This document shows positions 50,292 through 59,532 of a stretch of 64,000 bases of DNA, piece by piece; position 1 is the first letter of the stretch; each line of letters starts with the position of its first letter. Under the pieces are notes generated by a model. It was given only the letters and a program-made list of their open reading frames with translations, ran no database searches and was not told the DNA's origin. The position numbers and the translations under genes were made by a program. The stretch covers positions 62,001 through 126,000 of the forward strand of contig NZ_NFSC01000028.1 in NCBI RefSeq assembly GCF_002157505.1, written 5' to 3'. The DNA is from Arthrobacter agilis. Lineage in GTDB: Bacteria > Actinomycetota > Actinomycetes > Actinomycetales > Micrococcaceae.

Positions 50292-52835
50292 ATGAGGATT
50301 CAAGAGCATCTGCCCCGGCACGACGACGGCCACCTTCCAGCGGATGCGGTCTACGAGGCGTTCACGGCCTGGGCGACGGCCCGGGGCCTTGCGCTCTATC
50401 CCGCGCAGGACGAGGCGGCGATGGAGCTCGTCTCGGGCAACAACGTCATTCTCGCGACACCGACGGGGTCGGGCAAGTCGCTCGTGGCCATCGCGGCGCA
50501 CCTGAAGTCGTTCGCCGAGGGCCGCACCAGCTACTACACCGCCCCCATCAAGGCGCTCGTGTCTGAGAAGTTCTTCGCGCTCTGCGACATCTTCGGTCCC
50601 GAGAACGTCGGCATGATCACGGGCGATTCCGGGGTCAACCAGGACGCGCCGATCATCTGCTGCACGGCCGAGATCCTCGCGAACCTCGCCCTGCGGGAAG
50701 GAGCCGACGCCGACGTCGACACCGTCGTGATGGACGAGTTCCACTTCTACTCCGATCCGCAGCGCGGCTGGGCGTGGCAGGTCCCGCTGCTCGAACTGCC
50801 GCAGGCACAGTTCCTCCTGATGTCCGCGACGCTGGGCGACGTCACCCGCTTCGAGAAGGACCTCACCGAACGCACCGGTCGTCCCACCGCGACCGTCACG
50901 TCCGTCGAGCGCCCCATCCCCCTGCACTACTACTACGTCGAGACGCCCGTGCAGGAATCGCTCGAGGAGCTGCTGTCCACACGGCAGGCACCGGTGTACG
51001 TGGTGCACTTCAGCCAGGCCGAGGCCATCGAGCGGGCGCAGAACCTGATGAGCGTCAACATCTGCACGCGCGAGGAGAAGGACCGCATCGCCGAGCTCAT
51101 CGCGGCGTTCCGGTTCTCCTCCGGCTTCGGGAAGACCCTCAACCGGCTGGTCCGCCACGGCATCGGCGTGCACCACGCCGGAATGCTGCCGAAGTACCGG
51201 CGCCTCGTCGAGCAGCTCGCGCAGGCCGGCCTGCTGAAGGTCATCTGCGGCACGGACACCCTGGGCGTCGGCATCAACGTGCCGATCCGGACCGTCCTGC
51301 TCACGGCACTCAGCAAGTACGACGGCGTGCGGACGCGGCTGCTCAATGCGCGCGAGTTCCATCAAATCTCCGGACGTGCCGGCCGGGCGGGCTACGACAC
51401 CGCGGGCACCGTCGTCGTCCAGGCGCCCGAGCATGTCGTCGAGAACACCAAGGCCATGGCGAAGGCCGTGTCCAAGTTCGGGGACGACCAGAAGAAGCTG
51501 CGCCAGGTGGTGCGGAAGAAGCCCCCGCAGGGCTTCGTCTCCTGGGGCAAGCCCACCTACGACCGGCTGGTGGAGAGCATCCCCGATCCCCTGACGTCCT
51601 CGTTCTCGGTCAGCCATTCGATGCTGCTGAACCTGCTCGAGCGCCCCGGCGATCCCTTCAAGGCCACCAAGCGGCTGCTGACCGAGAACCACGAGACGCG
51701 CGCCTCGCAGCTGCGGCTGATGCGTCGCGCGATCGGCATCTACCGCGAGCTCGTCACGGCCGGCATCGTGGAGAAGCTGCCCGAACCGGAGCCGGACGGC
51801 CGGCAGGTGCGGCTCAAGGTGCACCTGCAGGCCAACTTCGCCCTCAACCAGCCCCTGTCGCCGTTCGCCCTCGCCAGCCTGGAACTCCTCGACCCCGAGG
51901 CGCCGGGCTACGCGCTCGACGTGGTGTCCGTCATCGAGGCGACGCTCGAGAAGCCGCGCCAGGTCCTGAACGCCCAGGAGAAGAAGGCCCGCGGGGAAGC
52001 CGTTGCGGCCATGAAGGCCGAGGGGATCGACTACGACGCCCGCATGGCACGCCTGGAGGAGGTCAGCTACCCGAAGCCGCTGGAGGAACTGCTGCAGCAG
52101 GCCTTCGACGTCTACCGCTCCTCGGCGCCGTGGCTCGGCGACTTCGAACTCGCGCCGAAGTCCGTGGTGCGGGACATGTACGAGCGCGCGATGAGTTTCG
52201 GCGAGTACGTGGCCTTCTACGCCCTCACCCGGTCCGAGGGCATCCTCCTGCGCTACCTCGCCGACTGCTACAAGGCCCTCCGCCACACCGTGCCGGTCGA
52301 GGCCCTCCGCGAGGACCTCAGCGACATCCTGGAATGGCTCGGCGAACTCGTCCGCCAGGTCGACAGCAGCCTCCTCGATGAATGGACCCAGCTCGCCGCC
52401 GGGATCGCCTCTGGTGCCGCGGTCGACGCCGTCGACCTGCCGGAGGAGCCGCCATCGGTCACGTCCAATGAGCGCGCCTTCCGCGTCATGGTGCGCAACG
52501 AGATGTTCCAGCGGGTGAAGCTGTTCGCCGACGAGCAGGACGAGGCACTCGGTGCGCTCGATGCCGACTCGGGCTGGACCGCCGAGCGTTGGGCCGACGC
52601 CATGGACGGGTACTTCGGGGACTACGAGGACATCGACGACGGTCCCGACGCACGCGGCCCCAACCTGCTCCTGATCACGAAGGCCCCCGGCGCGTGGAAG
52701 GTGCGGCAGATCCTCAAGGACCCGGAGGGGAACGGGGACTGGGGCATCAACGCCGAGATCGACCTCGCGGCGTCCGACGAAGCGGGGAGTCCGGTCGTCC
52801 GGATCCTCGGCGTCGGAGCACCGGTCGCGGCCTGA
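50292..52835 (+). CDS. DEAD/DEAH-box helicase with DUF3516 C-terminal domain
   Basis: This 847-aa superfamily-2 helicase has Walker A A55-TPTGSGKS-63, Walker B D148-EFH-151, 'LMSATLGD', 'VHHAGMLPKYRRLVEQL', 'GTDTLGVGINVPIRTVLLT' and 'QISGRAGRAGYD', which are the Ski2/HelY-like motifs. The last 450 residues are a helical DUF3516-type region of unknown function. RNA or DNA unwinding is inferred from the motifs. It is found widely in actinobacteria. Confidence 0.88.
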   Translation: MRIQEHLPRHDDGHLPADAVYEAFTAWATARGLALYPAQDEAAMELVSGNNVILATPTGSGKSLVAIAAHLKSFAEGRTSYYTAPIKALVSEKFFALCDIFGPENVGMITGDSGVNQDAPIICCTAEILANLALREGADADVDTVVMDEFHFYSDPQRGWAWQVPLLELPQAQFLLMSATLGDVTRFEKDLTERTGRPTATVTSVERPIPLHYYYVETPVQESLEELLSTRQAPVYVVHFSQAEAIERAQNLMSVNICTREEKDRIAELIAAFRFSSGFGKTLNRLVRHGIGVHHAGMLPKYRRLVEQLAQAGLLKVICGTDTLGVGINVPIRTVLLTALSKYDGVRTRLLNAREFHQISGRAGRAGYDTAGTVVVQAPEHVVENTKAMAKAVSKFGDDQKKLRQVVRKKPPQGFVSWGKPTYDRLVESIPDPLTSSFSVSHSMLLNLLERPGDPFKATKRLLTENHETRASQLRLMRRAIGIYRELVTAGIVEKLPEPEPDGRQVRLKVHLQANFALNQPLSPFALASLELLDPEAPGYALDVVSVIEATLEKPRQVLNAQEKKARGEAVAAMKAEGIDYDARMARLEEVSYPKPLEELLQQAFDVYRSSAPWLGDFELAPKSVVRDMYERAMSFGEYVAFYALTRSEGILLRYLADCYKALRHTVPVEALREDLSDILEWLGELVRQVDSSLLDEWTQLAAGIASGAAVDAVDLPEEPPSVTSNERAFRVMVRNEMFQRVKLFADEQDEALGALDADSGWTAERWADAMDGYFGDYEDIDDGPDARGPNLLLITKAPGAWKVRQILKDPEGNGDWGINAEIDLAASDEAGSPVVRILGVGAPVAA

Positions 52836-52903
52836 CGACTCCGGTCCGCCCTCGCAGGGCAACGGGCGGGACCACACCCGGCCGGGCTGGCTAGGCTTGG
52901 GGG

Positions 52904-53380
52904 ATGAATGCCATTCGTGAAGCCCGGCCGGCCGACGTCCCGGTGATCCTCCAGCTCATCCACGACCTCGCCATCTACGAGCGCGAGCCGGACGCGGTGA
53001 AGAACACCACCGAGTCCCTCCAGGAGGCGCTGTTCGGGGAACGGCCCACCATCTACGCCCATGTCGTCGAGGCGCGGGGCGAGATCCAGGGCTTCGCCCT
53101 GTGGTTCCTCAACTACTCGACCTGGGAGGGGGTCAACGGAATCTACCTCGAGGACCTGTACGTGCGTCCCGAGGCTCGGGGCGCCGGCTACGGCAAGGCC
53201 CTCCTCGCCAACCTGGCGAAGATCGCGGCCGATCGCGGTTATGCCCGTGTCGAGTGGTCGGTGCTGAACTGGAACGAGCCGTCCATACGCTTCTACGAGA
53301 GCCTCGGTGCCCGTCCCCAGTCGGAGTGGAGCACCTTCCGCCTGACGGGCGATGCCCTCGCGCAGGTCGCTGCCCTGTGA
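52904..53380 (+). CDS. GNAT family N-acetyltransferase
   Basis: This 158-aa acetyltransferase has an acetyl-CoA loop 'VRPEARGAGYGKALLANL' and a conserved 'WNEPSIRFYESLGA' end. 'GFALWFLNYSTWEGVNGIYLEDLYV' is typical of the diamine-acetyltransferase-like subgroup. The substrate is unproven. Its stop overlaps the next GTG by 4 nt. Confidence 0.92.
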   Translation: MNAIREARPADVPVILQLIHDLAIYEREPDAVKNTTESLQEALFGERPTIYAHVVEARGEIQGFALWFLNYSTWEGVNGIYLEDLYVRPEARGAGYGKALLANLAKIAADRGYARVEWSVLNWNEPSIRFYESLGARPQSEWSTFRLTGDALAQVAAL

Positions 53381-54699
53381 ACCAGGGGGCGACGCCGCCC
53401 GCCGCGGACTACACCGTCGGCCGGACGCTCGTTCTGCGCGGCCTGCGGGCCACCGGCCACGTCTTCCGCGTACCGCTGGACCACTCGGACCCTACATCGC
53501 CGGGCATCGAGGTCTTCGCCCGGGAGTACTCCTCGCTGGAGCACACCGACGACGAGGCCGCCCGGCTTCCCTGGCTGCTGTTCCTGCAGGGCGGGCCCGG
53601 CGGACGGGGCGTGCGCACCACGCAGCTCTCCGGCTGGATGAAGGCCGCGGCCAGGGACTTCCGGATCCTCATGCTGGACCAGCGGGGCACGGGACTGTCC
53701 ACGCCGGCCGACGCCGCCACGCTCGCCTCGCTGCCCACGCCGCAGGCCCAGGCGGACTACCTGGCGCATTTCCGGGCCGATTCGATCGTGGCGGACGCCG
53801 AACTGATCCGCGGCCGTCTCGGCAGCCCGCCCTGGACCGTGTTCGGGCAGAGCTACGGTGGCTTCTGCACCCTCACCTACCTGTCGGTCGCCCCCGCCGG
53901 GATCGAGCGCGCCCTGATCACGGGAGGGCTGGCTCCGCTCTCGGGGCGACCGGACGAGGTGTACCGGGCGACGTTCACCCGGGTCGAGGAACGCAACCGC
54001 GAGTACTTCGCCTGGTACCCGGAGGACCGGGACCTCGTCACCCGGATCGCCCGTCACCTCGACGACGTCGAGGAGTACCTGCCCAGCGGTGAACGGCTCA
54101 CGGCGCGGCGCTTCCAGATGGTCGGCTCGTTCCTCGGCGGGAATACGAGGGTCCACGGCCTCCACTACCTGCTCGAGGACGCGTTCACGCGGACCCCTGC
54201 CGGTCCCCGCCTGTCCGCGACGTTCCTCGAGCAGGTCCACGGCATCGTCAGCCGGGCGTCACAGCCGCTTTATGCCCTCCTGCACGAGTCGATCTACTGC
54301 CAGGGCTCCGCCTCGGCATGGGCCGCCCAGCGGGTGCTCGAGGAGTACCCCCAGTTCCGCGATGATGCCGCGGAGCCCCTGCTCACCGGCGAGATGATCT
54401 ACCCCTGGTACTTCGAGGAGGACCCGGCGCTCCGTCCGTTGCGGGCGGTCGCCGACAGCCTCGCCGAGAAGGACGACTGGGGTGCGCTGTACGACGCGGA
54501 CGTCCTGGCGACCAACACCATTCCGGCTGCGGCCGCCGTCTACCGCCACGACATCTATGTCGACCGGAACCTCTCCCTGGCGACCGCAGCGGCAGTGCGG
54601 AACCTCCAGGTGTGGGAGACGGACGAGTTCCACCACGACGGGATCGCCGACGATGGCGAGGCGATCTTCGAGCGGCTCCTGTCGATGACCCGCCGGTAG
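53377..54699 (+). CDS. Alpha/beta hydrolase, proline iminopeptidase-like
   Basis: This is a 440-aa enzyme. The oxyanion region reads 'LLFLQGGPGGRG' and 'LDQRGTGLS', the nucleophile elbow is 'FGQSYGGF' (Ser near residue 158), and a late 'FHHDGI' supplies a candidate catalytic His. These are marks of the S33 prolyl aminopeptidase family. The GTG overlaps the GNAT stop (GTGA), so the genes are coupled. Confidence 0.88.
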   Translation: MNQGATPPAADYTVGRTLVLRGLRATGHVFRVPLDHSDPTSPGIEVFAREYSSLEHTDDEAARLPWLLFLQGGPGGRGVRTTQLSGWMKAAARDFRILMLDQRGTGLSTPADAATLASLPTPQAQADYLAHFRADSIVADAELIRGRLGSPPWTVFGQSYGGFCTLTYLSVAPAGIERALITGGLAPLSGRPDEVYRATFTRVEERNREYFAWYPEDRDLVTRIARHLDDVEEYLPSGERLTARRFQMVGSFLGGNTRVHGLHYLLEDAFTRTPAGPRLSATFLEQVHGIVSRASQPLYALLHESIYCQGSASAWAAQRVLEEYPQFRDDAAEPLLTGEMIYPWYFEEDPALRPLRAVADSLAEKDDWGALYDADVLATNTIPAAAAVYRHDIYVDRNLSLATAAAVRNLQVWETDEFHHDGIADDGEAIFERLLSMTRR

Positions 54700-54770
54700 C
54701 GGCATCACCGGTCCTTCCGGTGCCGGCCGAGAGACGAGCGGAGGACCTGCAGCTGACCAAGGACCCGCAA

Positions 54771-54811
54771 CCGACAGAGGACCCCGCACGCTGTGCGGGG
54801 TCCTCTGTCGG
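54771..54811. terminator. Strong 19-bp hairpin terminator
   Basis: CCGACAGAGGACCCCGCAC (54771-54789) pairs perfectly with GTGCGGGGTCCTCTGTCGG (54793-54811) around GCT. It lies between the convergent peptidase and terC genes. No T tract is present. Confidence 0.85.
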
Positions 54812-54827
54812 CCCGGGACTGCCGGCC

Positions 54828-54869
54828 CGGGACTGCCTGTTCAGGACTGCCTGTTCGGGACTGCCTGTT
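54828..54869. repeat. Three 14-bp tandem repeats after the terminator
   Basis: CGGGACTGCCTGTT occurs at 54828-54841 and 54856-54869, with a two-base variant (CAGGACTGCCTGTT) between them. Partial copies are present on the left (GGGACTGCC near 54815). It is non-coding, between convergent genes. Array length may vary between strains. Confidence 0.8.
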
Positions 54870-54902
54870 CGGGCGCAGGGACGTGCCGTCCCCGAGGCGT
54901 TG

Positions 54903-55988
54903 CTAGCGGCGGTTGTCCTTGGCGCCGGCCTCGTCCGCGGCGTGGTCGAGTCCCTCGTCCACGGCGGGAGCGGAGGACGGGCCGTCGACCGATCCGCCCG
55001 GCTGTGCGTCGGCCTTCTCGAGCGACCTGGACCGGATGAGGCTGGCGATCACGGCGATGACGATGGTCGCGATGATGACGGCCAGGGACACGAACGTCGG
55101 GATCTCGGGAGCCCACTCGATGTGCTCGCCGCCGTTGATGAACGGCAGCTCGTTGACGTGCATGGCGTGGAGGACCAGCTTCACACCGATGAAGGCGAGG
55201 ATCACGGAGAGCGCGTGCTTCAGGTAGATGAGGCGTGTCATCAGCCCGCCGAGCAGGAAGTAGAGCTGGCGGAGGCCCATGAGCGCGAAGATGTTCGCCG
55301 TGAAGACGATGAACGCACTCTGGGTGAGGCCGAAGATGGCGGGGATGGAGTCCACGGCGAACAGCAGGTCGGTCAGGCCGATCGTCACGAAGACGATGAG
55401 CATGGGGGTGAAGAGCTTCTTGCCGTCGACCACCGTGCGGATCTTGTTGCCGTCGTAGGACTCGGACATCGGGAGCACGGACTTGAGCTTCGCGATGAGC
55501 TTGTTGTCTCCTGCGTGTTCCTCGTCCTCGCCGGAGTCCGTGGCCTGCTTGTAGGCGGTGTAGAGGAGGAACGCACCGAAGATGTAGAAGATCCAGCTGA
55601 AGTTCTCGATCACGGCGGCGCCCAGGGCGATGAAGATGCCGCGCAGGACCAGGGCGATGATGATGCCCACCATGAGCACTTCCTGCTGGTACTTCCTGGG
55701 TACCGAGAAGCGCGCCATGATGATGATGAAGACGAACAGGTTGTCGATGCTCAGGCTGTACTCCGTGATCCAGCCGGCCACGAACTGGCCCCCGTACTCG
55801 GGTCCCGTGAAGGCGAACATCAGAGCGGCGAACACGAGGGCGAGGCCCACGTAGAAGGCGACCCACAGGCCGGCTTCCTTCATGGAGGGCTCGTGCGGGC
55901 GCTTGACCACGAGCAGCAGGTCGAACAGCAGGATGATCCCGAGCACGACGAACGTGCCGATCTCGAACCAAAGGGGTAACGCGGGCAT
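54903..55988 (-). CDS. terC: TerC family membrane protein (probable Mn2+ exporter)
   Basis: This 361-aa protein has about nine hydrophobic helices and the TerC blocks 'EYSLSIDNLFVFIIIM', 'GIIIALVLRGIFIALG' and 'LTDLLFAVDSIPAIFGLT', where acidic residues lie in the membrane. An acidic, disordered C-terminal tail of about 50 residues follows. TerC proteins export Mn2+ or help metalate exported proteins. The riboswitch upstream supports a Mn2+ role. Confidence 0.92.
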   Translation of the reverse strand: MPALPLWFEIGTFVVLGIILLFDLLLVVKRPHEPSMKEAGLWVAFYVGLALVFAALMFAFTGPEYGGQFVAGWITEYSLSIDNLFVFIIIMARFSVPRKYQQEVLMVGIIIALVLRGIFIALGAAVIENFSWIFYIFGAFLLYTAYKQATDSGEDEEHAGDNKLIAKLKSVLPMSESYDGNKIRTVVDGKKLFTPMLIVFVTIGLTDLLFAVDSIPAIFGLTQSAFIVFTANIFALMGLRQLYFLLGGLMTRLIYLKHALSVILAFIGVKLVLHAMHVNELPFINGGEHIEWAPEIPTFVSLAVIIATIVIAVIASLIRSRSLEKADAQPGGSVDGPSSAPAVDEGLDHAADEAGAKDNRR

Positions 55989-56018
55989 AGGGTACCTTCC
56001 GGAGGGTGCGGTCGATTG

Positions 56019-56125
56019 CCGTAAGTCTCTCCGCCGCGGCGTGTTGCCGACTGACCGCTACGTCCGGCAGGGCGACGATGCCTTACGTGTTGACGTCCAT
56101 AGCGCTTGGGATACTCCCCTACGTA
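56019..56125 (-). ncRNA. yybP-ykoY (Mn2+-sensing) riboswitch upstream of terC
   Basis: Read leftward, the leader has the class-defining GGGGAGTA (56119-56112), then a variable arm with CGTCAACAC and GCATCGTC, then GCGGAGAGAC (56034-56025) just before the TTACGG closing side. CGTA and TACG at the two ends can pair as P1. This element is known to bind Mn2+ and to sit before terC genes. It ends about 30 nt before the terC ATG, so it probably controls translation or anti-termination. Confidence 0.8.
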
Positions 56126-56148
56126 GCGTCCATGGTACCCGGGCAGCG

Positions 56149-56196
56149 AGGAAGCCGACGAATACGCACTTCACAGTGCGCGTTCGCCGGCTTCCT
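56149..56196 (-). terminator. Long hairpin between uvrB and terC
   Basis: AGGAAGCCG (56149-56157) pairs with CGGCTTCCT (56188-56196). Inner CGAA/TTCG and GCAC/GTGC helices extend the stem around TTCACA. It lies 46 nt after the uvrB stop and separates that transcript from the terC leader. Confidence 0.75.
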
Positions 56197-56241
56197 TGAC
56201 CTGCCTCCCGCCGCGTCTCCCGCAGCTGTCCGGTCCTCCGC

Positions 56242-58317
56242 TCAGGCGTGCCCGGCCGACTGCATCTGCCGCAGTTCCTTCTTCAGGTCGCCGACCTCGT
56301 CGCGCAGGCGGCCGGCCAGTTCGAACTGCAGCTCGGCTGCAGCGGCATGCATCTGGTCGGTGAGCTGCTGGATCAGGTCCGTGAGGTCTTCGGCGGGAAC
56401 CGAGGCCAGCCCCTCGTGGCGGCCTGCGCCCTTCTTCGGCTTCCGGTTCTTGCCCGCCTCCTCGAGGAGGGCCCGCGTGTCGGCGTCCTCGCGGTTGATC
56501 GTGTCGGTGATGTCCGCGATCCGCTTCCGCAGCGGCGTGGGATCGATCCCGTGCTCGAGGTTGTGCGCGACCTGGATGGCCCGGCGCCGGTTCGTCTCGT
56601 CGATGGCGCGTTCCATGGAGTCCGTGATGCGGTCCGCATACATGTGCACCTCCCCCGACACGTTACGGGCGGCACGCCCGATGGTCTGGATCAGGGAGGT
56701 GGTGCTCCTCAGGAAGCCCTCCTTGTCGGCGTCGAGGATGCTCACGAGCGACACCTCCGGAAGGTCCAGGCCCTCCCGGAGGAGGTTGATGCCGACCAGG
56801 ACGTCGAACGTGCCCATGCGCAGTTCCCGCAGGAGTTCCACACGCCGCAGGGTATCGACGTCGGAGTGGAGGTACTCGACCTTGACTCCGTGCTCGAGGA
56901 GGTATCCGGTGAGGTCCTCGGCCATGCGCTTGGTGAGGGTGGTCACCAGCACACGCTCGTTGATCTCCACGCGCTTGCGGATCTCGCCGAGCAGGTCGTC
57001 GATCTGTCCCTTGGTCGGCTTGACCACCACCTCGGGATCGACGAGGCCGGTGGGACGGATGATCTGCTGAACGTAGCCGTCGGCCTTGCCGAGCTCGTAC
57101 TTGCCCGGGGTGGCGGACAGATAGACCGTCTGGCCGATGCGCTCCAGGAACTCGTCCCACTTCAGGGGCCTGTTGTCCATGGCCGACGGCAGCCGGAACC
57201 CGTGGTCGACGAGGGTCCGCTTACGGGAGGAGTCGCCCTCGTACATGGCACCGATCTGCGGGATGGTCACGTGCGACTCATCGACCACCAGGAGGAAGTC
57301 GTCCGGGAAGTAATCGAGCAGGCAGTGGGGCGCAGAGGCCGGGTCCCGGCCGTCGATGTGGCGCGAATAGTTCTCGATGCCGTTGCAGAAGCCCATCTGC
57401 TGCATCATCTCGAGGTCGTAGGTGACGCGCATGCGGAGGCGCTGCGCCTCGACGAGCTTGTTCTGGGACTCGAGTTCCGCGAGCCGCTGCTGCAGCTCGT
57501 CCTCGATGTCCTTGATGGCCCGCGTCATGCGGTCCTCGCCGGCCACGTAGTGCGACGCCGGGAAGACGTACATCTCCTCCTCCTCGCGGATCACGTTGCC
57601 GGTCAGGGGATCGAGCGTGTAGATGTTCTCGACCTCGTCGCCGAAGAACTCGATCCGTAGGGCGTGCTCCTCGTACATCGGGATGATCTCGACGGTGTCG
57701 CCGCGCACGCGGAAGGTGCCCCGGTGGAAGTCCATGTCGTTGCGCGTGTACTGCATGCCGACGAACTGCCGCAGCAACTCGTCCCTGTTCATCTGATCCC
57801 CGCGGTGCAGCGCGACCATCTTGTTGATGTATTCCTCGGGTGTCCCGAGGCCGTAGATGCAGGAGACGGTCGCGACCACGATGACGTCCCGGCGCGTCAG
57901 CAACGCGTTCGTGGCGGAGTGCCGGAGGCGCTCGACCTCCTCGTTGATCGACGAGTCCTTCTCGATGAAGGTATCCGTCTGCGGGACGTAGGCCTCGGGC
58001 TGGTAGTAGTCGTAGTAGGAGACGAAGTACTCGACGGCGTTGTTGGGCAGGAGCTCACGGAACTCGTTGGCGAGCTGCGCCGCGAGGGTCTTGTTCTGCA
58101 CCATGACCAGGGTGGGGCGCTGCACCTGCTCGATGAGCCAGGCCGTCGTCGCGCTCTTGCCGGTACCGGTGGCACCGAGGAGGACGACGTCCTTCTCCCC
58201 CGCGTTGATGCGCTCGGCCAGTTCCTTGATGGCGGTGGGCTGGTCACCTGCCGGCTGGTACTCGCTGATGACTTCGAAAGGTGCCACGACACGCTTGATA
58301 TCCTGCGCAAGACTCAT
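56242..58317 (-). CDS. uvrB: UvrB, excision nuclease helicase subunit
   Basis: This 691-aa subunit joins UvrA and UvrC in nucleotide excision repair. It has Walker A '[16 protein letters not shown]', the damage-probing beta-hairpin '[21 protein letters not shown]' (in part), '[18 protein letters not shown]' (DESH), '[17 protein letters not shown]', '[14 protein letters not shown]' and a C-terminal UVR helix for UvrC. No LexA box was seen upstream. coaE ends 83 nt before its start. Confidence 0.96.
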   Translation of the reverse strand: MSLAQDIKRVVAPFEVISEYQPAGDQPTAIKELAERINAGEKDVVLLGATGTGKSATTAWLIEQVQRPTLVMVQNKTLAAQLANEFRELLPNNAVEYFVSYYDYYQPEAYVPQTDTFIEKDSSINEEVERLRHSATNALLTRRDVIVVATVSCIYGLGTPEEYINKMVALHRGDQMNRDELLRQFVGMQYTRNDMDFHRGTFRVRGDTVEIIPMYEEHALRIEFFGDEVENIYTLDPLTGNVIREEEEMYVFPASHYVAGEDRMTRAIKDIEDELQQRLAELESQNKLVEAQRLRMRVTYDLEMMQQMGFCNGIENYSRHIDGRDPASAPHCLLDYFPDDFLLVVDESHVTIPQIGAMYEGDSSRKRTLVDHGFRLPSAMDNRPLKWDEFLERIGQTVYLSATPGKYELGKADGYVQQIIRPTGLVDPEVVVKPTKGQIDDLLGEIRKRVEINERVLVTTLTKRMAEDLTGYLLEHGVKVEYLHSDVDTLRRVELLRELRMGTFDVLVGINLLREGLDLPEVSLVSILDADKEGFLRSTTSLIQTIGRAARNVSGEVHMYADRITDSMERAIDETNRRRAIQVAHNLEHGIDPTPLRKRIADITDTINREDADTRALLEEAGKNRKPKKGAGRHEGLASVPAEDLTDLIQQLTDQMHAAAAELQFELAGRLRDEVGDLKKELRQMQSAGHA

Positions 58318-58399
58318 GCGTTAACGGTAGTCCCTGCCTCTGACACTTCTCCGCGGATTTGCTGGCGGCTGAAATGCATCGCCGGTCCGGTCGTACGGT

Positions 58400-59413
58400 T
58401 CAGGCCGCTGCGGCGGAGACGCTCACGATCACCGTGACGTCGGTCGCCGGATCGGCGCCCCGATGCACTGCCGGCTCCCCCGGATTCGCCGCGACCGCAA
58501 CTTCGACAGCTCCGGCGCGCGGGAACCCGGCCGCTGCCACGGCGTCGGACGCGGCGACCAGCTGCTCCGCCCGCTCGACCGTCACGCGCACGGAGGCGGA
58601 CACGACGTCGTCGTGCCCGGCAGGACCAGCAGGACCGGCAGGACCGGCAGACCCGGCAGGACCGGCAGGTGTGCTGCCGGCCTCGACGGAGGCACCCGAA
58701 CCCTCGGGAAGCGCCGCAGCGATCTTTGCCCGGACGCGGCGACCCAGCCCGCTGGTCCCTGCGAGCCCCGCCGCCGTCGACGGGTCCCCTGCGGCGGCCC
58801 TGCCCGCCGTGAGGTTGTCGCGGAACGGCAGGATGCGTTCGTGCCACAGCTTTTCCGTCGCCGCCAGGAGGTCCTCCAGCGCGCCCTCGTTGACGAGGAC
58901 GGCGTCCGCGTCGCGCAGCCGCTCGCTCCGGGATGCCTGGGCGGCGATGCGCTGTTCGGCGTCCCTGCGCTCCATGCCGCGCTGCCCCACCATGCGCTGG
59001 ATCCGGAGGTCGTCCGGCGCGTCCACGACGACGACGAGGTGGAAGCGGGCGGCCTGGCCGGTCTCGACCAGGAGCGGGATGTCCTCCAGCACGACGGCGT
59101 CGGGCGGCGCTGCGCCGATCAGTTCCGCCGCCCGGGCGCGTACCCGCGGATGGATGATGGCATTGAGCCGCGTGCGGGCCGTGTCGTCGCCGAAGACCAG
59201 ACGGCCCAGGGCGGGCCGGTCGAGCCCACCGTCCGGTGCCAGGACCTGCGGCCCGAAAGCGGCCACGACGGCGTCGAGGCCCTCCGACCCCGGCTCCACC
59301 GCCTCGCGTGCCAGGAGGTCGGCATCCACGACGACGGCGCCGAGGCCGGCGAAGGAGCGCGCCACCACGGACTTGCCCGCGGCGATGCCCCCTGTCAGTC
59401 CGATGCGCAGCAT
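58400..59413 (-). CDS. coaE: Dephospho-CoA kinase with eroded GrpB-like C-terminal extension
   Basis: This protein is 337 aa, against about 200 aa for a plain CoaE. The kinase part is complete: P-loop G8-GIAAGKS-15, 'DADLLAREAVEPG', 'HPRVRARAAEL', 'PLLVETG' and the lid 'RMVGQRGMERRDAEQRI'. It catalyses the last step of CoA synthesis. Residues from about 220 resemble the GrpB/UPF0157 domain fused to CoaE in other actinobacteria. The HIGST-type core is replaced by Gly-Pro-Ala repeats (about 244-266), and the remainder ends early. A leftward TTGACA (59451-59446) lies upstream. Confidence 0.9.
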   Translation of the reverse strand: MLRIGLTGGIAAGKSVVARSFAGLGAVVVDADLLAREAVEPGSEGLDAVVAAFGPQVLAPDGGLDRPALGRLVFGDDTARTRLNAIIHPRVRARAAELIGAAPPDAVVLEDIPLLVETGQAARFHLVVVVDAPDDLRIQRMVGQRGMERRDAEQRIAAQASRSERLRDADAVLVNEGALEDLLAATEKLWHERILPFRDNLTAGRAAAGDPSTAAGLAGTSGLGRRVRAKIAAALPEGSGASVEAGSTPAGPAGSAGPAGPAGPAGHDDVVSASVRVTVERAEQLVAASDAVAAAGFPRAGAVEVAVAANPGEPAVHRGADPATDVTVIVSVSAAAA

Positions 59414-59532
59414 GAGGCCAGAGTAGCCCGCCCTCCCCCGCCCCCTGTCAAGCACCGCCCCCTGTGCGCGGAAAGGACGGGTAGGTCGGCGCCCTTCAAT
59501 ACGCTAAGGGGACTTATCTTTCGAGGAGTACC

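Noticed and set aside
54811..54885. CRISPR array
   Set aside because: The 14-bp units are directly adjacent with no unique spacers, and no cas gene is present.
58616..58680. Collagen-like structural domain
   Set aside because: Only about seven Gly-x-x units are present within a CoaE extension. It is too short for a triple helix and fits repeat slippage.
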